From RYN-428 sp035695715 (GTDB lineage Bacteria > Planctomycetota > Phycisphaerae > Tepidisphaerales > Tepidisphaeraceae), in NCBI GenBank assembly GCA_035695715.1, contig DASRRM010000419.1:1-10378 (forward strand): a DNA stretch of 10,378 nucleotides, read 5' to 3'. Below, one piece after another: positions 1 to 5,477 of this stretch. The position numbers and the translations under genes are program-made. The notes beneath the pieces were generated by a model that saw only the letters and a list, made by a program, of their open reading frames with translations, had not been told where the DNA came from and did not search any database. Position 1 is the stretch's first letter, and every line of letters starts with the position of its first letter.

Positions 1-51
1 GGGCAGATCATCGTCGTCGATCAGGATTTCATGTGGTCTTCGACCCCGCAT
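1..51 (-). CDS. 5' end of an unidentified gene running off the left edge
   Basis: An ATG at 49-51 on the minus strand opens a frame that stays open to the window edge for 17 codons (M-R-G-R-R-P-H-E-I-L-I-D-D-D-D-L-P). A good ribosome binding site, GGAGG, lies 7 nt upstream of the ATG, which is the main reason for calling it. It continues the minus-strand order of the phage-like genes, so it could be the next tail gene or a small accessory gene; the few residues do not identify it. The plus strand is also open from base 1 to a stop at 97-99 and could instead be the tail of a plus-strand gene. Confidence 0.4.
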   Translation of the reverse strand, partial: MRGRRPHEILIDDDDLP

Positions 52-136
52 GGCTCGGCCTCCGTTCCGAAAGGGCTTCGTTCCTTCTCGGAATCATAGG
101 CGAGCGAATTCGTTGCAGGACTTCTGGCCAGGGCCA

Positions 137-799
137 CTAGCTTTCGTCCCAAGCCACCAGCAGTTTTTCAGCAGCCTGCTCAGAAAGTTCCATTGGGGTG
201 TACGTTACATCCTCGTACACAATAGGGTCCAGCTTGACCCTTTGCAAACCTCTTTTTTCGTACCAAGTCAGGAAGTCTGGACTGCCATCAAGCCTCAAAC
301 GCCCGTCGCACCCTTGCTTGCAGCTGTACCAAGCGGCCCAAATCAGCAACTGAGTACCCACGCCCACCACATATTGTTGTTCATCGCGGCGCAAATCAGG
401 GCGGTTTCTCGGGGCTGTGAAGAGAAGTTCGAGGAGGAGGCAGGGACGTCCGGTAACACTCGCCACAGGCTCTGACGAGATCATCATCGCACCCTGAACG
501 GCCAACTCCTCTCCTGCTCCCGTCACCACTGCAACCTTCTCAGCGGTAAGAGTACGATCCCCGTACGAAATCTCGTGCGAATTCCAATTCCAATACCGGT
601 CGATTGGGAGCGGATTCAGCGGCCGCCTCAGACAATCCTCGCCCCACCATTCACCCATCATCTTTTCGTCGGCGAGCGAAGGAGTAAGCGTGACGATATG
701 GGCGACAACGGGCTGCTTGAACAACCCTGGTACAATTGGCCTTGTTTCAATCATTTTAGATCGATCCCTGGAATGTGGGTGTCGATCGTATAGCCTCAT
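137..799 (-). CDS. GNAT-like N-acetyltransferase
   Basis: This is a 220-residue protein if the ATG at 799 is used; an ATG at 754 would give 205 residues and a GTG at 823 would give 228. I chose 799 because GGACGG precedes it by about 8 nt; 754 is nearly as good. The second half resembles a GNAT acetyltransferase, which moves an acetyl group from acetyl-CoA to an amine. A beta strand (about 120-128) ends in A-P-R-N-R, then comes Y-V-V-G-V-G-T-Q-L-L (143-152), matching the acetyl-CoA-binding loop and helix of motif A. G-C-D-G-R-L (163-168) and F-L-T-W-Y-E-K-R-G-L (176-185) match the final fold elements. The first 110 residues are less clear and rich in tryptophan around 68-73 (R-Y-W-N-W-N). No membrane segment is seen, so it should be cytoplasmic. 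Its substrate is unknown. It sits 46 bp after the structural gene at 846-1793 and could be co-transcribed with it. Confidence 0.6.
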   Translation of the reverse strand: MRLYDRHPHSRDRSKMIETRPIVPGLFKQPVVAHIVTLTPSLADEKMMGEWWGEDCLRRPLNPLPIDRYWNWNSHEISYGDRTLTAEKVAVVTGAGEELAVQGAMMISSEPVASVTGRPCLLLELLFTAPRNRPDLRRDEQQYVVGVGTQLLIWAAWYSCKQGCDGRLRLDGSPDFLTWYEKRGLQRVKLDPIVYEDVTYTPMELSEQAAEKLLVAWDES

Positions 800-845
800 T
801 TTCAAACCGTCCAGCCTGTTCACATTACGGTATTTTTCCGGCCAC

Positions 846-1793
846 TCACGAACACACCTCCGTCACATCCACCGTCACCCGCGTTTCTTCTCCAACGCTT
901 ACCAACTCCCCGCGGGCATCGAACGAACACTTCCGCAAAAATGCGTACAGCGTCTGATCGCCCGCCGGGTTGTAGACGACCCGGCATGTCACATATAAAT
1001 CCAGCGGCGTGGCATCCGTATCGCGCGACCAGGTCGTCGTCTCGGCCGATTCGCTTGCATCAGACGTGCTGCCCAACGTTGTCGGCGAATCGACCCGGCC
1101 CAGCGCGCCGCGAATCAGCACAATGCGCTTCGGCGGAACGTCCGCCGTCGCGCCGCGGATGATTCCCACTGCATACGCACCGGCCGCAAGCCGATGGCCG
1201 CTGAGTGACTGCTCTTCCACATTCAGAATCAGCGCATTGTCGGCTGAAGGCACGGTCAATCCCATCGGCATCGCCAGATCCGCGGAAGCCGATGCCGACG
1301 CCACCCCGCCGAGGATTTTCCCGCTGTATTCCCCGGCGCCGGCGGCGGCGGAACTGATCTGCACGATGACGGCTGTCTCGGGCGATTGCTCGAAGACATA
1401 CATCTTCGCGCCGGGCGAGGCTCGCGTGTAAACCGCGAACACCTGAACCGCCGTCCCCGCGGCAAGCAGGTGCGAATTCAGCGGAAGCTCGGCCAAATTC
1501 GTGGCCGTGATAGTCTGCGCCACGCCGGGCAGATGATCGACCGCCGCCGATAGCAAATCCTTGCTTGCCGATGTCGGCTTGGGCAGTGCGCGGTCGAGGT
1601 AATAACGTGCGTCGGCGTAATCCGTCCCGCCGGACGCTGGGCCGCTGCGGATGATGGCGATGAACTTCTCCACATGCGCCGGCCAGCCGCGATGATCGCC
1701 CTCGGCGTAGCCGTCGTAGACGTGGGGGAAGGTCATTTCGCCTGCGCCGCCGGACGCGGAGGCGGATGAAGTTGATGAATTTGAGTCGCTCAT
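846..1793 (-). CDS. Phage-cluster structural protein candidate, unknown function
   Basis: This is a 315-residue protein. I chose the ATG at 1793 because a CGAGGA purine block lies about 13 nt upstream, as for the adaptor gene at 9139; the longer frame from 1907 runs into the neighbouring gene's sequence and reads unlike protein. It opens with a Ser/Ala-rich linker (about 2-18), followed by T-F-P-H-V-Y-D-G-Y. A middle section of Ala/Gly-rich short strands (about 90-230) looks like a beta-rich shell or fibre. The C-terminal part (about 260-315) reads as a compact domain with alternating strands, including L-Y-A-F-L-R and the repeated V-D-V-T/V-T-V pattern. No signal peptide or membrane helix is visible. 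It is placed after the tail-completion and 3208-3990 genes, where tail proteins are encoded in siphophage clusters, so a tail, fibre or baseplate role is inferred. I do not recognise a named family. Confidence 0.6.
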   Translation of the reverse strand: MSDSNSSTSSASASGGAGEMTFPHVYDGYAEGDHRGWPAHVEKFIAIIRSGPASGGTDYADARYYLDRALPKPTSASKDLLSAAVDHLPGVAQTITATNLAELPLNSHLLAAGTAVQVFAVYTRASPGAKMYVFEQSPETAVIVQISSAAAGAGEYSGKILGGVASASASADLAMPMGLTVPSADNALILNVEEQSLSGHRLAAGAYAVGIIRGATADVPPKRIVLIRGALGRVDSPTTLGSTSDASESAETTTWSRDTDATPLDLYVTCRVVYNPAGDQTLYAFLRKCSFDARGELVSVGEETRVTVDVTEVCS

Positions 1794-1903
1794 GAAATGA
1801 TGAAATCCTCGTCGATTGGAATGACGAGAAGGTGTGGATGTTGAACAATGGCGAGGCAAACAAACCGATGCGCCCGCGCACCAAAATGCAACAGTTTCGC
1901 GCA

Positions 1904-2512
1904 TCATTCACACTGTTGCGCCCGCGAAATCCGCGTGCCGCATTCGGGGCATCGATCGCGGGTGGCGCGAAGGTCGTAGCCGCATTTGAAACAGACACCC
2001 CGGCTGCGGCGGGATACCTTGCGAGACATCCGCGCGATAATCAGAGTCCACGGCAGCAGGGGCCAGCCGCTCAGCAGGGCGATGAACCAGAATGGAACGA
2101 TCGCAAGCGTGGACGGGGTTTGGATCATCGTGATATTACCGTGCGCATCTGAACGCCAGTCGCTTTCCTCCTGATTGCCGTTCACCCAATAAAAACCCAG
2201 GAAATTCACTTTTGCCGAAGCATCGAACATTCCTGTCGCCGCAAATGAGCCAGGAGCGATTCCCAATCTCTGCGGATCGACGTTCGTTCGCGGCACTGGA
2301 TCAAGTCGTCGAAACCAATCTGATCCCGCCGAGTGAAACACGAAAAGAACGCTCATGCGACCGGGAATTGAGCGGAGGAGGTAATAGGTTCCAGCGCGTG
2401 AACCACTAAAGCCCTCACTGAGCCGATAACTTCTTTCCCACAATCCGATCGTTGCAAGAAACAGTGGGAACAAAAGTATTGTCAGGAGAATTAATAGCAG
2501 CCGGCGCTTCAT
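1904..2512 (-). CDS. Two-helix membrane protein with C-terminal zinc ribbon
   Basis: This 202-residue protein has a clear GGAG ribosome binding site 7 nt before the ATG. A hydrophobic helix at about 4-24 follows basic residues (M-K-R-R), giving a signal anchor. A polar domain of about 105 residues follows, probably outside the membrane, then a second hydrophobic stretch (about 133-160), a basic segment, and a zinc ribbon with cysteines near 174, 177, 188 and 191 (C-F-K-C-G-Y-D-L-R-A-T...C-P-E-C-G). The order matches the proteins at 4806-5435 and 7205-7795, so the three are paralogous or at least built alike. This tail is common in planctomycete membrane proteins of unknown function; the ribbon should face the cytoplasm. 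It is the only one of the three on the same strand as the phage-like genes, ending 110 bp before the start at 1793. Its role is unknown. Confidence 0.85.
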   Translation of the reverse strand: MKRRLLLILLTILLFPLFLATIGLWERSYRLSEGFSGSRAGTYYLLRSIPGRMSVLFVFHSAGSDWFRRLDPVPRTNVDPQRLGIAPGSFAATGMFDASAKVNFLGFYWVNGNQEESDWRSDAHGNITMIQTPSTLAIVPFWFIALLSGWPLLPWTLIIARMSRKVSRRSRGVCFKCGYDLRATRDRCPECGTRISRAQQCE

Positions 2513-2555
2513 GAAGGAACTCCAGCATAACCTATTCGAGCGAGAAAATCGCGAA

Positions 2556-2616
2556 GTGGCACGGGCGGCTCGCCCGTGTCTTCAATTCAAAAACACGGGC
2601 GGGCCGCCCGTGCCAC
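2556..2616. repeat. REP-like pair (BIME-like) of inverted palindromes
   Basis: Two copies of one palindromic unit face each other. The first, at 2556-2580, reads GTGGCACGGGC-loop-GCCCGTGTC with an 8-bp stem. The second, at 2593-2616, is the same unit on the opposite strand with a 9-bp stem. The uneven flanks (GTGGCA on one side, GTGTC on the other) give each copy a direction, as in REP elements. The pair lies 44 bp upstream of the start of the zinc-ribbon gene at 2512, in the 313-bp gene-free stretch 2513-2825. Confidence 0.85.
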
Positions 2617-2666
2617 GTTAGGGATCGCAATCACACAACACATGCCCTGACTCAAGCCTTCGTCCT

Positions 2667-2689
2667 GACACGGCCGTCTCGGCCGTGCC
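2667..2689 (-). repeat. REP-like palindrome, CGGCCG variant
   Basis: A hairpin with stem CACGGCCG / CGGCCGTG and a 3-nt loop. The flanks match the other REP-like copies when read on the minus strand (GGCACGG...CCGTGTC), but the stem core is CGGCCG where most copies have CGGGC, so it is a sequence variant of the same family. Confidence 0.75.
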
Positions 2690-2748
2690 TCAATCGAAGT
2701 TGAAGAGCATTTCTATCAAGTAGATGCAATCCGGCCGCGAAGTTTGAC

Positions 2749-2770
2749 GCACGGGCGGGACGCCCGTGTC
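2749..2770 (+). repeat. REP-like palindrome, single copy
   Basis: GCACGGGCG / CGCCCGTGTC hairpin with a GGA loop, in the same direction as the copy at 2556. It lies 43 bp before the -10-like hexamer of the gene at 2826. Read as protein, it produces the spurious H-G-R-D-A-R-V-T string often seen in over-extended planctomycete gene predictions, which supports starting the next gene at 2826 and not inside the repeat. Confidence 0.8.
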
Positions 2771-2812
2771 ACGAAAACAGGGCGCCGAAATGTTTGCTTC
2801 CCCGCGCCCGGT

Positions 2813-2818
2813 TATATT
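2813..2818 (+). promoter_or_regulatory. -10-like hexamer just before the 2826 start
   Basis: TATATT is followed by exactly 7 nt (GAAGTAC) and then the ATG at 2826. A transcript starting at the usual distance from a -10 element would begin at or next to the A of the ATG. No Shine-Dalgarno sequence is present, which fits a leaderless mRNA. No convincing -35 element was found at 16-18 bp spacing. Confidence 0.5.
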
Positions 2819-2825
2819 GAAGTAC

Positions 2826-3188
2826 ATGCCGCCGCAACTCGATTATCAATCGCTCGCCCATGGAGGAAGCTTCAGGCCCAAACGCGCCGGAATGGGATAT
2901 TTCGCGATCGTGGCGCTCAATCTCCTCGGCCTGCTCGTCGGCGGATTCGTTTTCCTCGACGGCTGCGGCGGCGACGTAGTCGGCGCGTTGGTCGGCGGCT
3001 TGCCGCTCGTCCTGGCCGAAGGCTTTCTTTGCGCCATCCCGGCGGTCTTCTATCTGGACAAGAACCACGACCTGCTGACAAAACGCCAGCGGCGCGCATT
3101 GATCATCCTTTACCTTCTGCCCATGCTGCTTGCCTTCCTGGGGATCGGTATCGGACTTTTGCCTTTCTTGCGCACGCATCCTCATTGA
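2826..3188 (+). CDS. Small polytopic membrane protein with N-terminal L-D-Y motif
   Basis: This is a 120-residue protein from the ATG at 2826. I preferred this start to an upstream one in the same frame because the upstream part lies in or next to the palindrome at 2749-2770 and a -10-like hexamer sits 7 nt before this ATG. The N-terminus M-P-P-Q-L-D-Y-Q-S-L carries the L-D-Y motif also seen near the start of the proteins at 6903-7109 and 9210-9377. Three hydrophobic segments follow at about 24-44, 51-76 and 90-113, separated by short polar turns (K-N-H-D-L-L-T-K-R-Q-R-R before the third). It is therefore an inner-membrane protein with no recognisable catalytic motif. Its stop lies 20 bp from the convergent stop of the 3208-3990 gene, with no obvious terminator between them. 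Its function is unknown. Confidence 0.75.
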   Translation: MPPQLDYQSLAHGGSFRPKRAGMGYFAIVALNLLGLLVGGFVFLDGCGGDVVGALVGGLPLVLAEGFLCAIPAVFYLDKNHDLLTKRQRRALIILYLLPMLLAFLGIGIGLLPFLRTHPH

Positions 3189-3207
3189 AGAATTCCTCTA
3201 ATCCGCC

Positions 3208-3990
3208 TCACACATTCGGCAACCCCAATTGCGAAAAATCCTTCATTGCATACGGCAACACCCGTTTCACTCCCATAGTTCCCGCCGTGGTCACCTTCAC
3301 ATCATCCGGCACCTTTCCCGTATAGCGATCCATAAAATACTCCACCCGCTCCCATCCATCGGGATCATACTCAAACGTATACCGCACCTCATATCGCGAC
3401 AGCCCGCCCTGGCTCACTGCATCGATTCCCCGGCAAAGCCATGTCTTTGCCTCTCCCCCCTGCCAGGGCGAGGCGTTGACCGTTCGCCGGAAAGTTTCGG
3501 AAAGCCGCAATGGGCTGGCGGATTCCTGGCGGGTGATCTCCAGAACCGTATTGGCGGCGAGGATGGGAATCTGCACGTGGTCCTGCAAGGCGTTGCCGTC
3601 GGGATCGGTGTATTGCAGCACGATGAGCGAGCCATCGGGAAGCTGGGTCATCAGCTTATGCCCGCTCGATCCGCCGATGCGGACCTGCACGCTGCCGGGA
3701 ACCGGCGCGTCGGCGGGCGTGCCATATTGCACCTTCACGCGGGCGGCGGTGGCCGAGCCGCTGATCGGCTCAGCGTCGATTTTGATCGCGAACAGGCCGG
3801 GAACAGCCGGATGTGCCTGCCCATAGCGCGGAATGCGCGCATTGGAAGCCGGGTCGACGGCCATGGCCGCCTGGGCGAGGGTATCCTTCCCGGGAGTCAG
3901 GCCGCCGACGTCGAACATGCGGACGAGGGTCGGGCCGGTTTTGGTGTAGGAATAGCTTGCGCCGAGGATGAGGTCTTCGGTGATGGTCAT
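3208..3990 (-). CDS. Phage-cluster structural protein candidate (tail or baseplate region)
   Basis: This 260-residue protein starts at the ATG at 3990 (M-T-I-T-E-D-L-I-L-G). The first four codons are made from a GTGGTCA-type repeat that runs on upstream, and no Shine-Dalgarno sequence is present. Landmarks are I-P-R-Y-G-Q-A-H-P-A-V-P-G-L near 53-66, A-R-V-K-V-Q-Y near 83-89, and a C-terminal block with W-E-R-V-E-Y-F-M, D-R-Y-T-G-K-V-P-D-D (221-230) and D-F-S-Q-L-G-L (251-257). I associate this C-terminal pattern (a Trp, a strand, 'D-x-x-T-G-x-x-P', then a closing 'D-F-x-x-L-x-L') with unnamed proteins in planctomycete phage-like clusters; that is memory and not a search result. No membrane segment is present. 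It follows the tail-completion gene, so it lies where a tail tube or hub protein would be expected. The exact role is not assignable. Confidence 0.7.
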   Translation of the reverse strand: MTITEDLILGASYSYTKTGPTLVRMFDVGGLTPGKDTLAQAAMAVDPASNARIPRYGQAHPAVPGLFAIKIDAEPISGSATAARVKVQYGTPADAPVPGSVQVRIGGSSGHKLMTQLPDGSLIVLQYTDPDGNALQDHVQIPILAANTVLEITRQESASPLRLSETFRRTVNASPWQGGEAKTWLCRGIDAVSQGGLSRYEVRYTFEYDPDGWERVEYFMDRYTGKVPDDVKVTTAGTMGVKRVLPYAMKDFSQLGLPNV

Positions 3991-4066
3991 TTTAGTTGTT
4001 GGTGGTCAGTTGTTGGTGGTCAGTGGTCAGTGGTCAGTTGCGGGTTGTCAGTGGTCAGTGGTGCGG
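3991..4066. repeat. GTGGTCA-type degenerate tandem repeat
   Basis: Two perfect 14-bp copies (GTTGTTGGTGGTCA at 3995-4008 and 4009-4022) are followed by 7-bp GTGGTCA units at 4023, 4030 and 4051, with a diverged 14-bp unit between. The array touches the start codon of the gene at 3990, whose first codons (ATG ACC ATC ACC) are themselves a diverged unit. This repeat is familiar from planctomycete intergenic regions. It opens the 370-bp gene-free stretch 3991-4360, which otherwise holds the two long palindromes below. Confidence 0.85.
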
Positions 4067-4095
4067 TGCGCTTGGGGTAAGGTTTTTTCCTTCGA

Positions 4096-4172
4096 CGCCG
4101 GCTCTGAGGTACTCCGAAGAGCCGGGTTTTCGCGCGGGCGACCCGGTTCTTCGGAGTACCTCAGAACCGGCG
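4096..4172. repeat. Long inverted repeat, 32-bp arms, 13-bp loop
   Basis: The arms at 4096-4127 and 4141-4172 match at 30 of 32 positions, with CTGAGGTACTCCGAAGA at the centre of the left arm; one of the two differences still allows a G-U pair. The loop is T-rich on its left side. This could form a very stable RNA hairpin or DNA cruciform. The sequence is unrelated to the REP-like hairpins, so it is a second repeat family. Confidence 0.9.
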
Positions 4173-4252
4173 TTATCAGAGAAAGCGCCACAAAGCGCAC
4201 CATTTTTGCGCCACATCATTCCGCGCCACACTGTATGGAAACCTAAGCTTTC

Positions 4253-4323
4253 GTAGGGGGCGTACCCGCCCACCACGATTGCGTCGCGGGCGAGGAAATG
4301 GTGGGCGGGTACGCCCACCCTAC
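4253..4323. repeat. Long inverted repeat, GTAGGGTGGGCGTACCCGCCCACC type
   Basis: The left arm (4253-4274) and right arm (4300-4323) pair over about 22-24 bp; the left arm lacks two bases of the GGGTGGGCG block present in the right. About 25 bp separate the arms. Each arm also contains a smaller palindrome (GGGCGTACCCGCCC). The palindrome at 10273-10354 is the same family with ACTCG in place of ACCCG. It lies 38 bp beyond the 3' end of the tail-completion gene (4361) and could help end its transcript. Confidence 0.88.
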
Positions 4324-4360
4324 CAAAGTTTCACGGATCGTGGGTGAGACGCAGTCACCA

Positions 4361-4762
4361 TCAGGTATCCACCACTCCATATTCATACACCACCGCCCAT
4401 TCCCATACATCATTCCCCTGCCCATCATGACTATGAATCGCCGGAAGAGGCTCGCCCAGGCGAACCACACTGTCGTTGGTTCCGCTGGAGAGCGACAGCA
4501 GCGTCGAATCGAATGCGCTGGTCAACTGATCGGCCAGCGCGCCGGTGGCGTCGTGACCTATACCGAAGGCGCTGAGCTTGATTTGCGTCGTGGTGCGCGA
4601 AGCTGGGCCGTAGGCCAGTTCGGTTTTCGACGAAACAATGCGCGAGACGACGTAGGGCATGGCGGCGCCTTCTGGAGCCTGGTCGCGATGCAGGCCGCTG
4701 GGGAAGGTGACGGCCAGGGTCGCGGTAAAATGACTGTATATGGCGTTGAGGAGTGGCAGCAT
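4361..4762 (-). CDS. Tail completion / tail terminator-like protein
   Basis: This 133-residue protein starts at the ATG at 4762, with AAGG about 11 nt upstream. The pattern fits the DUF3168/gp17-type tail completion proteins, which cap the tail tube at the head-tail joint of siphophages. An N-terminal helix (L-L-N-A-I-Y) is followed by a Phe-Pro-Ser-Gly turn, then A-P-E-G-A-A-M-P-Y-V-V (29-39), the 'P-x-G-x-x-x-P-Y-V-V' feature I recognise in this family. A strand with alternating Thr/Gln/Lys (57-65) comes next, then a long helix (A-L-A-D-Q-L-T-S-A-F-D, 75-85), and a closing strand V-W-E-W-A-V-V-Y-E-Y. The length is usual for the family. It is divergently paired with the zinc-ribbon gene at 4806, the two start codons lying 43 bp apart. 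Its place after head closure and before the larger tail candidates matches the usual siphophage order. Confidence 0.65.
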   Translation of the reverse strand: MLPLLNAIYSHFTATLAVTFPSGLHRDQAPEGAAMPYVVSRIVSSKTELAYGPASRTTTQIKLSAFGIGHDATGALADQLTSAFDSTLLSLSSGTNDSVVRLGEPLPAIHSHDGQGNDVWEWAVVYEYGVVDT

Positions 4763-4792
4763 GGTGTTCTACCTTGTGCAATGTCGCTGGGA

Positions 4793-4798
4793 TATAAT
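4793..4798 (+). promoter_or_regulatory. Consensus -10 hexamer just before the 4806 start
   Basis: A perfect TATAAT is followed by exactly 7 nt (GTTGACG) and the ATG at 4806, the geometry expected of a leaderless transcript. The -35 region is weak (TACCTT at 17-bp spacing). Read on the minus strand, the same bases give CATTAT, an acceptable -10 for the divergent gene at 4762, so one site may serve both directions. Confidence 0.6.
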
Positions 4799-4805
4799 GT
4801 TGACG

Positions 4806-5435
4806 ATGGTCCAGCGCATCGTCAGATGGGTTTACTCGTTCACGTTGCTGCTTCTTGCGATAAGTGCGTTCTTGTTTGTAAGGAGCTATTGGAGCAGCGA
4901 CTCGGTTTATTGGCTTCGGCATGCGCGGATAAAGGATCCTTTGTTCGATTCCTCATTTTCCGATGGCGACGATGCTTCCACGGCAGCGTTGCTCGTTCGC
5001 CCAAATAAATCGCTGCATTTCACGACTGCGGGTGGGCGTTTCCGCATTGAGTTCGACCGCGGTGACGTGGTGACAGCTGAATTCGGGGAAGTTCCCGAAG
5101 GTGTCTGGATCCATTCGACCGCGCGGGATGAAAATCAACTGCAACAGTTGGTAGGCGTTGATGATGAACCAAAATCCTGGCGCCAATGGTCGCACGCCGG
5201 AATCGGCTTCACGGATGTGCAGTTCATCCAACACCGCGCGACGGCGATTTCACTAAACTTTCTCTACCCGCTCGCCCTTCTTTCAGTTCTCCCAATCGCC
5301 GATGCCGCCAGGCGCCTGCGCCAGATCGTCAGACGGCATCGTGGCCACTGCCAAGCTTGTGGCTACGACCTCCGCGCCTCGGTCGATCGATGCCCGGAAT
5401 GTGGAGTCATTCCACGCACAGCCACATCCATCTAA
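4806..5435 (+). CDS. Two-helix membrane protein with C-terminal zinc ribbon
   Basis: This is a 209-residue protein from the ATG at 4806. A frame extends upstream to 4740 but would overlap the divergent gene's start; an in-frame ATG at 4797 overlaps the TATAAT box, so 4806 is preferred. There is an N-terminal hydrophobic helix (about 8-27), a polar domain of about 120 residues with an acidic stretch (F-S-D-G-D-D near 51-56), and a second hydrophobic segment (about 148-165). A very basic linker (R-R-L-R-Q-I-V-R-R-H-R) leads to a zinc ribbon with cysteines near 182, 185, 196 and 199 (C-Q-A-C-G-Y-D-L-R-A-S...C-P-E-C-G). The design is the same as 1904-2512 and 7205-7795; outside the ribbon the three differ strongly. 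The stop is 42 bp from the convergent stop of 5478-6401. Its function is unknown. Confidence 0.85.
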   Translation: MVQRIVRWVYSFTLLLLAISAFLFVRSYWSSDSVYWLRHARIKDPLFDSSFSDGDDASTAALLVRPNKSLHFTTAGGRFRIEFDRGDVVTAEFGEVPEGVWIHSTARDENQLQQLVGVDDEPKSWRQWSHAGIGFTDVQFIQHRATAISLNFLYPLALLSVLPIADAARRLRQIVRRHRGHCQACGYDLRASVDRCPECGVIPRTATSI

Positions 5436-5477
5436 TTGCCGCGCGATGGATTTCAGCCCTTCCCTTTCAGCATTTCC

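Noticed and set aside
1..99. Plus-strand frame open from base 1 to a stop at 97-99, possibly the end of a gene
   Set aside because: It cannot be excluded, but the minus-strand ATG at 51 has a strong GGAGG and follows the direction of the neighbouring genes; the plus-strand residues show no recognisable motif.
50..475. Plus-strand 141-residue open frame
   Set aside because: It lies opposite the acetyltransferase-like gene, has no ribosome binding site, and its composition (Pro/His/Gln scattered, no motif) is that of an antisense shadow.
1060..1998. Minus-strand 312-residue frame overlapping two genes
   Set aside because: It is Arg-rich and low in complexity, typical of an off-frame reading of GC-rich coding sequence; the frame at 846-1793 has far more protein-like composition.
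2556..2770. Possible CRISPR array from repeated hairpins
   Set aside because: The copies alternate in direction, spacing is irregular, and the unit has a variable centre; there are no cas genes and no equal-length spacers.
2744..3325. Plus-strand 193-residue frame beginning H-G-R-D-A-R-V-T
   Set aside because: The start is a translated REP-like palindrome, and the rest is an Arg-rich off-frame reading of the membrane gene at 2826.
4055..4318. Minus-strand 87-residue frame
   Set aside because: It is made almost entirely of the two palindromes at 4096-4172 and 4253-4323, so it is a repeat-derived frame.
5426..5451. Hairpin ATCCATC / GATGGAT between convergent stops as a bidirectional terminator
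   Set aside because: The stem is only 7 bp with a 12-nt loop and no real T run follows, so it is too weak to call.
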